Assembly: GCF_026016465.1 (NCBI RefSeq)
Contig: NZ_CP100390.1
Span: 3,595,001-3,659,000 of the forward strand
Length of the DNA stretch: 64,000 nucleotides
Origin: Alkalimarinus alittae
GTDB lineage: Bacteria; Pseudomonadota; Gammaproteobacteria; Pseudomonadales; Oleiphilaceae
Reading direction: 5' to 3'
Below, in pieces: positions 1 through 8,884 of this stretch (the stretch's first letter is position 1; the number at the start of each line of letters is the position of its first letter). The notes beneath the pieces were generated by a model, which worked only from the letters and a program-made list of their open reading frames with translations, was not told the origin of the DNA and made no database searches. The translations under genes were made by a program, and so were the position numbers.

Positions 1-690
1 AGGAACCCTACGCTTAAGATCTAAATCTTTAAACGAGTAATATCGAATATTACTCACCATCAAGATACCAACACCCGCCACAACAACAAGCATTAGCAGA
101 GCTGAGAATGTTGAAGCGCCTATGCCGTGTATGTGGTATATCCATATCAAGCCCGCCACAACCCCCGCAGCGGCGGGACTAGGCAACCCAACAAAAAAAC
201 GGCTATCCACTGAGCCTATCTGCGTATTGAAGCGAGCCAACCTTAAGGCCGCACCAACCACCAAGATAAAGGTGCCGATCCACCCTAAATTACCTAAAGT
301 ATTTAAATTTAGCGAAAAAGCCACCAACGCTGGAGCAACACCAAATGCAACCATATCAGCAAGGCTATCGTACTGCTCTCCAAACTTGCTTTGAGTATTA
401 GTCATACGTGCTACTCGACCATCTAAACCGTCAAGTATCATTGAGATAAAAATAGCAATTGCAGCCTTATCGAAATCACTATTCATCCCAGCAACAATAG
501 CATAAAAAGCTGAAAACAAAGAAGCAGTTGTGAATAAGTTAGGCAGCAAATAGACACCTTTTCTTCTGATCAACGAGCCCTCCACAACCTCTTCCTCAAT
601 AACCTCTGCACCCAAATCATCAGGGCAAGACGCGCCAACCTGAGGATTAGAATCAATTGCTTCTTCCGATGAATCACGATGATCACTCAT
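1..690 (-). CDS. pssA: CDP-diacylglycerol--serine O-phosphatidyltransferase (partial, 3' end outside window)
   Basis: Makes phosphatidylserine from CDP-diacylglycerol and L-serine at the inner membrane, the first step to phosphatidylethanolamine. The reading frame is open from an ATG at 690 to the window edge, 230 codons without a stop. The CDP-alcohol phosphotransferase signature is visible: DGLDGRVAR, then a Gly eight residues on and the last two Asp of the motif (FGEQYDSLAD). Several hydrophobic segments follow. An acidic N-terminal tail of about 40 residues (many Glu and Asp) precedes the first membrane segment. The ribosome binding site is weak (AAAGG about 11 nt upstream). It lies downstream of ilvIH in the same direction but is separated from it by an intrinsic terminator, so it probably has its own promoter. 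The C-terminus is missing only because the window ends. Confidence 0.93.
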   Translation of the reverse strand, partial: MSDHRDSSEEAIDSNPQVGASCPDDLGAEVIEEEVVEGSLIRRKGVYLLPNLFTTASLFSAFYAIVAGMNSDFDKAAIAIFISMILDGLDGRVARMTNTQSKFGEQYDSLADMVAFGVAPALVAFSLNLNTLGNLGWIGTFILVVGAALRLARFNTQIGSVDSRFFVGLPSPAAAGVVAGLIWIYHIHGIGASTFSALLMLVVVAGVGILMVSNIRYYSFKDLDLKRRVP

Positions 691-746
691 AGGTAATACG
701 ACCTTTCTTATTAGTACTTTAAAGTTATATGATAACACCAGAAAAC

Positions 747-771
747 TTAATTTGATAAGCTATCAAATTAA
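747..771. promoter_or_regulatory. Perfect 25-bp inverted repeat upstream of pssA (candidate operator)
   Basis: Two 11-bp arms, TTAATTTGATA and TATCAAATTAA, flank the 3-nt centre AGC without any mismatch. The site lies 57 to 81 bp upstream of the pssA start, in the only stretch that can hold its promoter. It resembles the FNR/Anr half sites TTGAT and ATCAA, but those are spaced by 5 nt here rather than the 4 nt of the consensus. Its function as an operator is inferred. Confidence 0.45.
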
Positions 772-807
772 ACCTAGTTAAGACTCTCCATAAGCGCTAG
801 ATTCATA

Positions 808-850
808 CAAAAAAACGCCCAGCAGCTATACTATAACTGAAGGACGTTTT
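808..850 (-). terminator. Intrinsic terminator after ilvH
   Basis: Read on the minus strand, a 6-bp stem (ACGUCC with GGGCGU, one G-U pair) encloses a second 7-bp stem with loop AGU, and is followed by a run of seven U. The pairing is complete only on the minus strand, which fits termination of ilvIH ahead of pssA. Confidence 0.8.
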
Positions 851-900
851 TTTGATTTTCATAAGTAAAATTCAATACCTATGACAAACTAACCAAGCAT

Positions 901-1392
901 TTACAGACTTAATACCTTTTCGCCTCTAGCAATACCCGATACACCTGAACGAACCACCTCTAAAATACAGCTAGCACCAATCGTTTGGATAAATGCATCG
1001 AGCTTATCACTATTGCCTGCAAGCTGCACAGTATAGATCGAGCTAGTAACATCAACAATTTGTCCGCGAAAAATATCAACTGTACGCTTAATTTCAGCCC
1101 GCTGAGAGCCTGAAGCCTTAAGCTTAATTAGCATGAGCTCTCGCTCTATGTGTGCACCCTCAGTTAAATCAACAAGCTTCACCACCTCAATTAACTTATT
1201 CAATTGCTTGGTGATTTGCTCTATCACTTTATCTGATCCTCGCGTTGTCACTGTCATACGCGACAACGTTGGATCTTCTGTGGCAGCAACAGTCAAAGTT
1301 TCGATATTATAGTTGCGCTGAGAAAACAACCCGACAACTCGCGAGAGTGCTCCCGGCTCATTTTCAAGCAATACTGAGATAATACGACGCAT
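901..1392 (-). CDS. ilvH: Acetolactate synthase III, small regulatory subunit
   Basis: Regulatory subunit of acetohydroxyacid synthase III. It binds valine for feedback control and activates the catalytic IlvI subunit in branched-chain amino acid synthesis. The N-terminal ACT domain (RRIISVLLENEPGALSRV) is followed by the C-terminal regulatory half. The start at 1392 gives 163 residues, the same length as the E. coli protein, and has a good ribosome binding site (GGAGAGGA). An upstream in-frame start at 1422 would add 10 residues lying inside ilvI and is less likely. The ATG comes 2 nt after the ilvI stop codon, so the two genes are cotranscribed and probably translationally coupled. Confidence 0.96.
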   Translation of the reverse strand: MRRIISVLLENEPGALSRVVGLFSQRNYNIETLTVAATEDPTLSRMTVTTRGSDKVIEQITKQLNKLIEVVKLVDLTEGAHIERELMLIKLKASGSQRAEIKRTVDIFRGQIVDVTSSIYTVQLAGNSDKLDAFIQTIGASCILEVVRSGVSGIARGEKVLSL

Positions 1393-1394
1393 TA

Positions 1395-3113
1395 TTAAGT
1401 CCTCTCCGTTTTGCTTAACCACATATCCTTCATAGAACCCCGAGCGATTTGCATAGGATATACATGCTCGTGCGGATCAACTAAGACATTAATGAATACC
1501 AGCTTATCTTTCATTGCAAAGGCTTTCTCTAGTGTCGGCTCAAGATCCTCAAGTTTTTCAACTGTAAGCCCCTCATGTCCATACGCCTCTACCAGCTTAG
1601 TAAAGTCTGGCAACGACTCCATGTAAGACTGAGCATGACGAGACTCATAGTTCATATCTTGCCACTGCTTAACCATACCCAAAGACTGATTATTTAAGAT
1701 TAACACCTTAACTGGAAGATCATACTGCTTACAGGTCGAAAGCTCTTGAATATTCATCTGAATACTCCCCTCACCCGTTACACAAACGACATCTTCATCA
1801 GGAAAGTTTAACTTTATCCCCATAGCAGCAGGGAAGCCAAACCCCATCGTCCCAAGGCCACCAGAATTAATCCAGCGGTTTGGCTTATCAAACTTATAGT
1901 ACTGCGCGGCAAACATTTGATGCTGCCCAACATCGGACGTCACAAAAGCATTACCCTTTGTCACCTTATAGAGCGCTTCAATAGCCTGCTGAGGCTTTAT
2001 GCTGTCTTTTGAGGGCTCAAAACGACCACCATGAAACGCCTTCCAGCCATCAATAGTCTTCCACCAAGAAGCCAAAGCATCTTCATCAGGGCTTTGCTTG
2101 CTTTCTTTTATAAGTGCCAGCATTTCTTTAAGGACCGAGTCGACAGGCCCTACGATTGGAACATCCACTTCAACCGTTTTTGATATTGAAGCTGGATCAA
2201 TATCGATATGTACGATTCGAGCACCCGGACAAAACTTATCAATAGCATTGGTTACACGATCATCAAAACGCGCCCCAATTGAAACGATTAGATCAGCATG
2301 GTGCATAGCCATATTGGCCTCATAACTTCCATGCATACCCAACATACCCAAATGCTGCCTATCTGTTGCAGGATAACTACCCAACCCCATTAACGTGTTC
2401 GTTACAGGATAATTAAGCAATTGTGCGATTTCTTTAAGCTTATCTGAAGCTTTACCCAAAATAACACCGCCCCCAGCATACAAAACAGGACGTTTTGCCG
2501 CCAAAAGCATATCAACAGCTTTTTTAATCTGACCCGAATGACCTCTTACAACAGGGTTATATGAACGTAATTTAACCTTTTTGGGATAAACATATTCATA
2601 TCGCTCATTAGGCGTCGTCATATCTTTTGGGATATCAACAACAACCGGCCCAGGACGACCTGTCTGTGCTATATAGTAAGCTTTTTTAAGGATTTCTGGG
2701 ATTTCAGAAGGATGCCGGACAGTCAAATTATGCTTAACGACAGGCCTTGAAACACCCATCATATCAGTTTCTTGAAACGCATCTTCACCTACTAGCGTAG
2801 AAGGGACCTGCCCACACAATACAACCATCGGTATAGAATCAGTAAAGGCGGTAGCGATACCCGTAATAGTATTCGTGGCACCCGGCCCCGACGTCACCAA
2901 TACAGTACCGGCTTTACCAGTCGCGCGCGCATAACCATCAGCCATATGCGTCGCAGCTTGCTCGTGCCTTACTAAAATATGTTTTACTTTATCTTGACGG
3001 AATAGCGCGTCATAGATATGCAGTACGGACCCACCTGGGTATCCGTAAATGTACTCAATGCCCTCGTCTTGTAAAAAACGGGCTATCATGTCAGCGCCAG
3101 ACAATAGCTCCAC
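1395..3113 (-). CDS. ilvI: Acetolactate synthase III, catalytic subunit
   Basis: Thiamine-diphosphate enzyme that condenses two pyruvates, or pyruvate and 2-oxobutyrate, at the entry to valine, leucine and isoleucine synthesis. It shows the N-terminal TPP-binding fold with catalytic Glu51 ([12 protein letters not shown]), the central FAD-binding region, and the C-terminal TPP motif starting GEGS at residues 447-450 and ending in NN. Relatives from enteric bacteria have GDGS; the Glu variant also occurs in pseudomonad homologues as I recall them. The GTG at 3113 is preferred because it gives 572 residues, the usual family length, and is preceded by GAGGGTGG; an in-frame start at 3149 would add 12 unconserved residues. 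First gene of ilvIH, with a long leader. Confidence 0.95.
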   Translation of the reverse strand: MELLSGADMIARFLQDEGIEYIYGYPGGSVLHIYDALFRQDKVKHILVRHEQAATHMADGYARATGKAGTVLVTSGPGATNTITGIATAFTDSIPMVVLCGQVPSTLVGEDAFQETDMMGVSRPVVKHNLTVRHPSEIPEILKKAYYIAQTGRPGPVVVDIPKDMTTPNERYEYVYPKKVKLRSYNPVVRGHSGQIKKAVDMLLAAKRPVLYAGGGVILGKASDKLKEIAQLLNYPVTNTLMGLGSYPATDRQHLGMLGMHGSYEANMAMHHADLIVSIGARFDDRVTNAIDKFCPGARIVHIDIDPASISKTVEVDVPIVGPVDSVLKEMLALIKESKQSPDEDALASWWKTIDGWKAFHGGRFEPSKDSIKPQQAIEALYKVTKGNAFVTSDVGQHQMFAAQYYKFDKPNRWINSGGLGTMGFGFPAAMGIKLNFPDEDVVCVTGEGSIQMNIQELSTCKQYDLPVKVLILNNQSLGMVKQWQDMNYESRHAQSYMESLPDFTKLVEAYGHEGLTVEKLEDLEPTLEKAFAMKDKLVFINVLVDPHEHVYPMQIARGSMKDMWLSKTERT

Positions 3114-3604
3114 GGTAAACCACCCTCTCATTTGTGTTTTTAGAAGCAACCACCAATCCAGGGAGCCTGAGGATCAATCTCTTATGAAGACTGATATCAG
3201 ATAGACATCACACGCACAACAAATCTTGAGAGGTTATCTCCTGATCATCTAAACCACCTGTTAGTGACTTAGAGCTGCATCATTTATACAAATGACTGCC
3301 GTTAAATGGATTTCAACAACAATGCTATACGTGCTTCAACAATATTACTGCTCGGGGTTACCTGCTGTAGATACCCCCCTGACTTGGGCAACCAACAATT
3401 CTCTACACCAACCAAACGATAGTCAATAGTAATTGGCTTATTCGGCCAGAATATGTCGCATTTTCTTAATTTTATCGGTCATTTTTATTAATTTATGTCT
3501 ATAGTTAAGTAAATACGGGTTTTGTATTTTAAAAGATGCGCCGTTATATTAGATTTACCATCATACCTTCAAGACTTAATTTGAAAGCAACTGACGTGAG
3601 TGAC
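3114..3604. other. Divergent intergenic region between ilvI and the DUF4124 gene
   Basis: This 491-bp gap separates divergently transcribed genes. It holds the candidate ilvIH promoter and, on the same strand, a leader of about 280 nt. I found no convincing leader peptide or attenuator hairpin with a U-run. The plus-strand part near 3480-3535 is AT-rich and probably carries the promoter of the downstream gene, but no clear -35/-10 pair stands out. Confidence 0.6.
3398..3426 (-). promoter_or_regulatory. Candidate sigma-70 promoter for ilvIH
   Basis: On the minus strand TTGACT (3426-3421) is followed after 17 nt by GAGAAT (3403-3398). The spacing is ideal; the -35 matches 5 of 6 and the -10 matches 4 of 6 positions. 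It would give a leader of roughly 280 nt before ilvI. This is pattern matching only. Confidence 0.45.
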
Positions 3605-4054
3605 ATGAAACCAAGACACGCATTACTTATCGCTTCTGCGATCCTTACTTTTTCGCTAGCCACCAACCATTCACATGCAACCAATGTGTATAAATGGACC
3701 GACGACAACGGCGTGATTCATTATGGTGATAAGCGACCAGAAGGCGCAAAAACAGAGACACTCAGAGTTGAATCTAGATCTTCTGCACCCCGCACATCAC
3801 CAATCGACCAACTGGACACTATTAAAGAGCAACAGGAGAAGGAGGATTTAGCGAAACAAGAACAGCAAGCAGGTGATAAAGTTAAAGAGCAACAGAAATT
3901 ACGCTGCAGCCAAGCTAAAAACAACCTCCAGACTATCGAAAATAACTCTCGAATTCGCATAGAGGAAAATGGTGAACTGCGATATATGACACCGGAAGAA
4001 ATCAATGCTAAAAAAGAAGAAATGAACAAAATCATAGAAGACGCTTGCAGCTGA
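3605..4054 (+). CDS. DUF4124 domain-containing exported protein
   Basis: A small secreted or periplasmic protein of unknown function. From the ATG at 3605 it has a signal peptide (MKPRHALLIASAILTFSLA, cleavage probably near AxA in HSHAT) followed at once by the DUF4124 motif VYKWTDDNGVIHYGD, a short beta-hairpin common in marine gammaproteobacteria. The rest is charged, Glu/Lys/Gln-rich and probably coiled-coil (residues about 70 to 145), with one Cys near the middle and one near the end. An upstream start at 3536 would put 23 non-signal residues before the signal peptide and is unlikely. It stands alone, convergent with clpB across a shared terminator. DUF4124 proteins have no established biochemical activity that I know of. 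Confidence 0.8.
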   Translation: MKPRHALLIASAILTFSLATNHSHATNVYKWTDDNGVIHYGDKRPEGAKTETLRVESRSSAPRTSPIDQLDTIKEQQEKEDLAKQEQQAGDKVKEQQKLRCSQAKNNLQTIENNSRIRIEENGELRYMTPEEINAKKEEMNKIIEDACS

Positions 4055-4078
4055 GCGTTAATAACGCTTTAGCACAAA

Positions 4079-4106
4079 AAAACGCGGCAAGTGCCGCGTT
4101 TTTTTG
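4079..4106. terminator. Bidirectional terminator between the DUF4124 gene and clpB
   Basis: A 9-bp GC-rich stem (AACGCGGCA with TGCCGCGTT, 4081-4100) is flanked by an A-run on the left and seven T on the right. It can serve both convergent genes. Confidence 0.9.
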
Positions 4107-4127
4107 CTTACTATGAGATAGCTATTT

Positions 4128-6710
4128 TTAATGCTTAGCGTTAAAAACTAAGGCGTCATTTTCAACGACACCCTGAATCACATCTCCCCGCTTAAAACGA
4201 CCAGAAAGTAAGTCTTGTGAAAGTGGGTTCTCTATCCATTTCTGAATAGCCCTTTTCAGAGGTCTAGCACCATAAACAGGGTCATAACCAGCCTCAGAAA
4301 GCTTACCCATCGCTTCGTCAGTCATCTCCAAACTCATTTCTTGCTCAGCCAATCGCGCATTCAGTAATTGCAATTGTATTGCAGCAATCCCTTGAATTTG
4401 CGCTGACCCTAATGGGTGAAAAACGACAACCTCATCAATCCGGTTGATAAATTCAGGGCGGAAATGACCACCCACAACTTCCATCACCGCATTCCGCATC
4501 TGATCATACTGCTCTTCTTCTCCACCCATCGCTTGAATAACATCAGAGCCAAGGTTGGATGTCATCACAATAACCGTATTTCTAAAATCAACCGTCCGGC
4601 CTTGACCGTCAGTCAATCGACCATCCTCTAGCACTTGCAACAGAATATTGAACACATCAGGGTGAGCTTTCTCGACTTCATCCAATAATAAAACCGAGTA
4701 AGGGCGACGCCTAACAGCCTCTGTTAAATAGCCGCCTTCTTCATACCCGACATAACCCGGAGGCGCACCAATAAGGCGAGCAACAGAGTGTTTTTCCATA
4801 AACTCTGACATATCGATACGGACCATTGCGTCATCTGTATCAAATAAAAATGATGCCAATGCCTTACATAACTCTGTTTTACCTACGCCTGTTGGGCCAA
4901 GGAACAAGAACGAGCCATTAGGCCTATTAGGGTCTGCCAAGCCAGCTCTAGATCGCCTCACAGCATCAGAAACCGCTTTTACCGCTTCTGTCTGACCAAT
5001 AACCCGACCATGTAAATCATCTTCCATACGCAACAATTTGTCACGCTCGCCCTCTAGCATTTTTGAAACCGGTATCCCGGTCCATTTGGACACTATCTCG
5101 GCAATCTCTTCATCTGTAACACGATTTCGGAGAAGGGTCATTTCCATCATTTCAGCTTGGCTCGCCATATCTAGCTGTCGCTCTAGCTCTGGTATTTTGC
5201 CGTACTGTAATTCAGACATTACCGCCAAGTCGCCACTTCTCCTAGCCGCCTCCAACTCAACTCGCGCCTGCTCGAGATCACTTTTTATCTTTTGCGATCC
5301 ATGCAGTGCTGCTTTTTCTGTTTTCCAGATTTCTTCAAGGTCTGCAAATTCTTTTTCGGCGGTTTTGATCACCGCATCAATATCGGCCAATCGTTGCCTA
5401 GAAGCTTGATCAGTTTCTTTTTTAAGCGCTTCTCGTTCAATTTTTAACTGAATAAGTCTTCGCTCAAGCCGGTCTAACGCTTCAGGCTTTGAGTCCATTT
5501 CCATACGAATCTGACTTGCCGCCTCATCCACCAAATCAATGGCTTTATCTGGTAATTGGCGATCAGTAATATAGCGGTGAGATAACTTCGCCGCCGCTAT
5601 AATTGCACCATCATTAATCTCAACCCCATGATGAACTTCATATCGCTCTTTTAAACCTCTTAAAATCGCGATGGTATCCTCTACATTTGGCTCTTCAACC
5701 AATACTTTCTGGAAGCGTCGCTCAAGTGCCGCGTCCTTTTCAATATATTCACGATATTCATTTAGTGTGGTTGCCCCTACACAGTGAAGCTCTCCTCTAG
5801 CAAGTGCAGGCTTTAACATATTGCCTGCATCCATAGAGCCTTCTGCTTTGCCTGCCCCCACCATGGTATGAATTTCATCAATAAACAAAATCACTTGACC
5901 TTCTTGCTTGGCCAAATCATTTAGTACACCTTTCAACCGCTCTTCAAACTCCCCCCTAAACTTAGCACCCGCAATCAAGGCCCCCATATCTAAAGACAAT
6001 ACACGCTTGCCTTTTAGCCCCTCAGGCACTTCACCGTTTACAATGCGCTGCGCGAGACCTTCAAGAATAGCCGTCTTACCAACACCCGGCTCACCAATTA
6101 AAACAGGGTTGTTCTTACGGCGACGTTGCAATACTTGAATCGTGCGTCGTATTTCATCATCGCGACCAATAACTGGGTCTAGCTTGCCTTCTTCTGCACT
6201 CGCGGTAAGGTCAATTGTGAAACGCTCAAGCGCTTGTCTATTCTCTTCTGCCCCTTGATCATTCACTGTTTCACCACCTCGAATGCGCTCTATGGCGCCT
6301 TCTAATTGTTTGCGATCAACACCTGCATCATTTAAAAGCTTGCCCACTACACCCTTGTCTTCTAGGGCCGCTAACAATACCAACTCACTCGATATAAATT
6401 GATCTTGACGCTCTTGCGATAATTTATCTGATTTATTTAAAAGCCGCCCTAGATCATTAGACATATGGATATCGCCATCACCGCCTTTAACCTGAGGCAA
6501 TAACGCGATCTGCTGAGCAACATTTTTTCTAAAGGTAGGCACATCGACCCCTGCCTGTTTAAGCAATGCGCTAACACTGCTTCCTTGTTGGTCAATTAAT
6601 GCCTGAATTAAATGTACAGGCTCGATAAAATTGTGGTCTTTACCAATGGCGATTGACTGAGCATCGGATAACGCTGTTTGCAATCGGCTGGTTAGTTTAT
6701 CCATTCTCAT
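4128..6710 (-). CDS. clpB: ATP-dependent disaggregase ClpB
   Basis: Cytoplasmic hexameric AAA+ chaperone that pulls polypeptides out of aggregates together with DnaK. Domains in order: N-terminal Clp repeat domain (residues 1 to about 145), first AAA module with Walker A GEPGVGKT near 206, the coiled-coil middle domain typical of ClpB (about 400 to 525), second AAA module with GPTGVGKT near 605, and the C-terminal small domain ([12 protein letters not shown]). At 860 residues it has normal length and is intact. A second Met lies two codons downstream. It follows pgeF but has its own heat-shock-type promoter overlapping the pgeF stop codon, and ends at a strong terminator. Confidence 0.98.
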   Translation of the reverse strand: MRMDKLTSRLQTALSDAQSIAIGKDHNFIEPVHLIQALIDQQGSSVSALLKQAGVDVPTFRKNVAQQIALLPQVKGGDGDIHMSNDLGRLLNKSDKLSQERQDQFISSELVLLAALEDKGVVGKLLNDAGVDRKQLEGAIERIRGGETVNDQGAEENRQALERFTIDLTASAEEGKLDPVIGRDDEIRRTIQVLQRRRKNNPVLIGEPGVGKTAILEGLAQRIVNGEVPEGLKGKRVLSLDMGALIAGAKFRGEFEERLKGVLNDLAKQEGQVILFIDEIHTMVGAGKAEGSMDAGNMLKPALARGELHCVGATTLNEYREYIEKDAALERRFQKVLVEEPNVEDTIAILRGLKERYEVHHGVEINDGAIIAAAKLSHRYITDRQLPDKAIDLVDEAASQIRMEMDSKPEALDRLERRLIQLKIEREALKKETDQASRQRLADIDAVIKTAEKEFADLEEIWKTEKAALHGSQKIKSDLEQARVELEAARRSGDLAVMSELQYGKIPELERQLDMASQAEMMEMTLLRNRVTDEEIAEIVSKWTGIPVSKMLEGERDKLLRMEDDLHGRVIGQTEAVKAVSDAVRRSRAGLADPNRPNGSFLFLGPTGVGKTELCKALASFLFDTDDAMVRIDMSEFMEKHSVARLIGAPPGYVGYEEGGYLTEAVRRRPYSVLLLDEVEKAHPDVFNILLQVLEDGRLTDGQGRTVDFRNTVIVMTSNLGSDVIQAMGGEEEQYDQMRNAVMEVVGGHFRPEFINRIDEVVVFHPLGSAQIQGIAAIQLQLLNARLAEQEMSLEMTDEAMGKLSEAGYDPVYGARPLKRAIQKWIENPLSQDLLSGRFKRGDVIQGVVENDALVFNAKH

Positions 6711-6808
6711 TTTTTACTCCGATAAGCGGCAAGTCATCCCCATCGCCAAGCCAACAACATCTTCGCAATATACATACTTGGTGTAGGGATTAATTTCTAT
6801 TAACTACT

Positions 6809-6837
6809 ATGTAGGGGCTTATAGAGGAAGTTTCAAG
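6809..6837 (-). promoter_or_regulatory. RpoH (sigma-32) type promoter for clpB
   Basis: On the minus strand CTTGAAA (6837-6831) is followed after 13 nt by CCCCTACAT (6817-6809), close to the sigma-32 consensus CTTGAAA / CCCCATnT. The -35 element contains the last bases and stop codon of pgeF. Transcription would start near 6800, leaving a leader of about 90 nt before clpB, a classical heat-shock gene. Confidence 0.85.
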
Positions 6838-7594
6838 TCAGCCAGATCAAAGAGGCCATTCGCCCAGTGACGCCACTACGGCGATATGAGTAAAACTGGT
6901 GGTGGTTATTCCATGTACAGTACTCGCCACCATGGATATCGGTCACACCTAATGCTTTCAAACGAATACGGGCGAGAGCATATAAATCAGCCAACCATTT
7001 CCCCTCAGTCGTGTTAACTGGCGTAAACGCTCGTCTAACCAACGCTAAAAGATGATCGTTTACGGAAGAAGTAAACGCATCAACAACGTCTTGCCCAACT
7101 TCAAATGCAGAAGGACCGATGGCGGGGCCAAGCCAAGCAGTCACCTCTAATGACTGCGGAAATGTCGCCAACGTGTTGTCGATAACACCTGCCGCCAAAC
7201 CTCTCCAGCCTGCATGAACCGCGGCCACCTGCCGACCTTGTTTGTCACACAGCAATATTGGCAGGCAATCAGCAGTCATAATGGCGCAAACTGTATTTCG
7301 GTTTTGGGTGTAGGACGCATCAGCGTCTCTTACCACACCATCAGTAAGCGCCTCGCAAGCAAAATTACCGTGAACTTGATTTAACCATTGGAGATTACGA
7401 CTGGGGAGTTGGCATCGAGCAGCCAGTTTGTTTCTATTTTGAAGAACGTGATCAGGCGAATCATTAACATGATCCCCCAGATTAAACGAGTCATAAGGCG
7501 GCAGACTCACGCCGCCTAAGCGAGTTGTAGCCAATGCGCGAACATTTTCAGGCAAAGGCCACTTAGGCACAAGAAAAGACTCATTAAGAGCCAT
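6833..7594 (-). CDS. pgeF: Peptidoglycan editing factor PgeF (YfiH / DUF152 family)
   Basis: Member of the multicopper-oxidoreductase-like YfiH family. In E. coli it corrects peptidoglycan precursors carrying L-serine at position 1; other members show purine nucleoside phosphorylase or deaminase activity. The conserved metal/active-site triad is visible as His75 (QVHG), Cys110 (TADC) and His127 (VHAGWRGL), with the C-terminal motif YSYRRSGVTGR. At 253 residues it is complete. It begins only 3 nt after rluD, the conserved rluD-pgeF pair, and its last codons carry the -35 box of the clpB promoter. The precise substrate in this organism is inferred from E. coli. Confidence 0.92.
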   Translation of the reverse strand: MALNESFLVPKWPLPENVRALATTRLGGVSLPPYDSFNLGDHVNDSPDHVLQNRNKLAARCQLPSRNLQWLNQVHGNFACEALTDGVVRDADASYTQNRNTVCAIMTADCLPILLCDKQGRQVAAVHAGWRGLAAGVIDNTLATFPQSLEVTAWLGPAIGPSAFEVGQDVVDAFTSSVNDHLLALVRRAFTPVNTTEGKWLADLYALARIRLKALGVTDIHGGEYCTWNNHHQFYSYRRSGVTGRMASLIWLT

Positions 7595-7597
7595 CCG

Positions 7598-8554
7598 TTA
7601 CTCCTCGGCGTGATGCTGTTTCAGCATCTCTAGTAGATATAACATGTCATCAGGCAGGTCAACTTCCCAAGACATTTCTTTACCGGTCGCAGGGTGGATA
7701 AGAGTTAGTTTCTTAGCGTGTAACGCCTGTCGCTTAAAGTGGCGCACGGCATCAGCCACCTCTTCTGAAGCGCCCGCCGGTAAACGCAAACGACCACCGT
7801 AAACAGGATCACCCACTAGCGGGTAATGCAAGTGTGTCATATGAACACGTATCTGGTGAGTTCGCCCCGTTTCGAGTTTAAGACGAATATGTGTGTGCGC
7901 ATCAAACCGTTCAATAAGCCGATAGTGTGTTACAGCAGGCTTACCAAAGGGATGAACGGCCATCTTAATTCTGTTTTGAGGGTGCCGAGCCATTGCTTGC
8001 TCTATGCAGCCCCCGCCAGTCATGACGCCCGTCACGACTGCTTCATACTCTCGCCCCATAGTTCGAGTTTGCAACTGATCTACAATCGATGTATGCGCCA
8101 CTAAAGATTTAGCCACTACCATTAATCCCGTAGTGTCCTTATCTAGACGGTGGACAATACCCGCTCGGGGTAATTTAGCGATATCGGGGTAGTGATGAAG
8201 TAACGCATTCACCAAAGTACCAGATGCATGACCCGCCGCCGGATGAACAACTAACCCTGCGGGTTTATTTAAAACAATAATATCGTCATCTTCATAAATA
8301 ATATCGATCGCAATATCTTCTGCTTCCCAACGTTCTTGAGATTCAACTTCCGCATGGACACCTACAACATCGTCAGTTGACACTTTATCTCTTGGCCTAA
8401 TGACTTGGCCATTAACGGTCACTGCGCCCGTTTTAATCCAGCCTTGGATGCGAGAGCGTGAATGCTCAGGCATGAGTTCAGCTAACGCCCTATCAAGCCG
8501 TTGCTCGCCAAGTGACACAGGGATAATAAAATCTGCTTCTATAACTTCTGACAT
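7598..8554 (-). CDS. rluD: 23S rRNA pseudouridine synthase RluD
   Basis: Isomerises uridines 1911, 1915 and 1917 in helix 69 of 23S rRNA, needed for late 50S maturation. It has an N-terminal S4 RNA-binding domain (residues about 17 to 65, LDRALAELMPEHSRSRIQGW) and a catalytic RluA-type domain with the HRLDKDT motif; Asp138 is the catalytic residue. Its 318 residues match the family. The start at 8554 has AGGA about 8 nt upstream. It is followed by pgeF in one operon and is divergent from bamD, the usual order in this group. Confidence 0.96.
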   Translation of the reverse strand: MSEVIEADFIIPVSLGEQRLDRALAELMPEHSRSRIQGWIKTGAVTVNGQVIRPRDKVSTDDVVGVHAEVESQERWEAEDIAIDIIYEDDDIIVLNKPAGLVVHPAAGHASGTLVNALLHHYPDIAKLPRAGIVHRLDKDTTGLMVVAKSLVAHTSIVDQLQTRTMGREYEAVVTGVMTGGGCIEQAMARHPQNRIKMAVHPFGKPAVTHYRLIERFDAHTHIRLKLETGRTHQIRVHMTHLHYPLVGDPVYGGRLRLPAGASEEVADAVRHFKRQALHAKKLTLIHPATGKEMSWEVDLPDDMLYLLEMLKQHHAEE

Positions 8555-8884
8555 TAATTGTCCTAATTTTTAGTGCCGCCGCAGTAAATTTCGTTCGACC
8601 GCAACAAGTGCTTGTGCGGCGATATATTGCTGAGATGACAAATTCTAAAGCCATATAATCGATATGACCAATATAACTGTCGCATTTTAACGGCGGAACG
8701 CGGCTTTTCATACCCCGCTACCCGTCGGTTTTTAGATATGAGGTCACTCAACACCTATTCCAAATGCCTTAGTTATGGAATAATAGCGCGACTAAAGACT
8801 TTTATCCTTTACTGGGGCGTAATAAAACGCATATTCCCAGAAATAATAAGTTAACTGCACTTTCTCTACGGACACAAAATATAA
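8555..8884. other. Divergent rluD-bamD intergenic region with two hairpins and an inverted repeat
   Basis: 330 bp. On the rluD side (8599-8619) a near-perfect hairpin pairs CCGCA plus CAAG with CTTG plus TGCGG, within the likely rluD leader. An inverted repeat TATTCCA / TGGAATA with a 13-nt spacer lies at 8756-8782. On the bamD side (8812-8840) a two-part hairpin pairs CTGGG with CCCAG and GCGT with ACGC, about 45 nt before the bamD start. No matching -35/-10 pair is convincing. Short reading frames here lack conservation signs. Confidence 0.5.

Noticed and set aside
747-771. FNR/Anr box before pssA
   Set aside because: The TTGAT and ATCAA half-sites are 5 nt apart, while the consensus requires 4, and the symmetry extends well beyond those half-sites.
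1764-1775. Asp to Glu change in the TPP motif of IlvI as a sign of inactivation
   Set aside because: GEGS also occurs in pseudomonad IlvI proteins as far as I recall, and all other catalytic residues are intact.
3300-3397. ilv leader peptide ending in Ile-Ala-Leu-Leu-Leu
   Set aside because: No ATG or GTG start and no following terminator hairpin, so it is mentioned only as a weak possibility.
8493-8754. Two short minus-strand frames upstream of rluD
   Set aside because: They overlap each other and the rluD leader hairpin, lack ribosome binding sites and show no family pattern.
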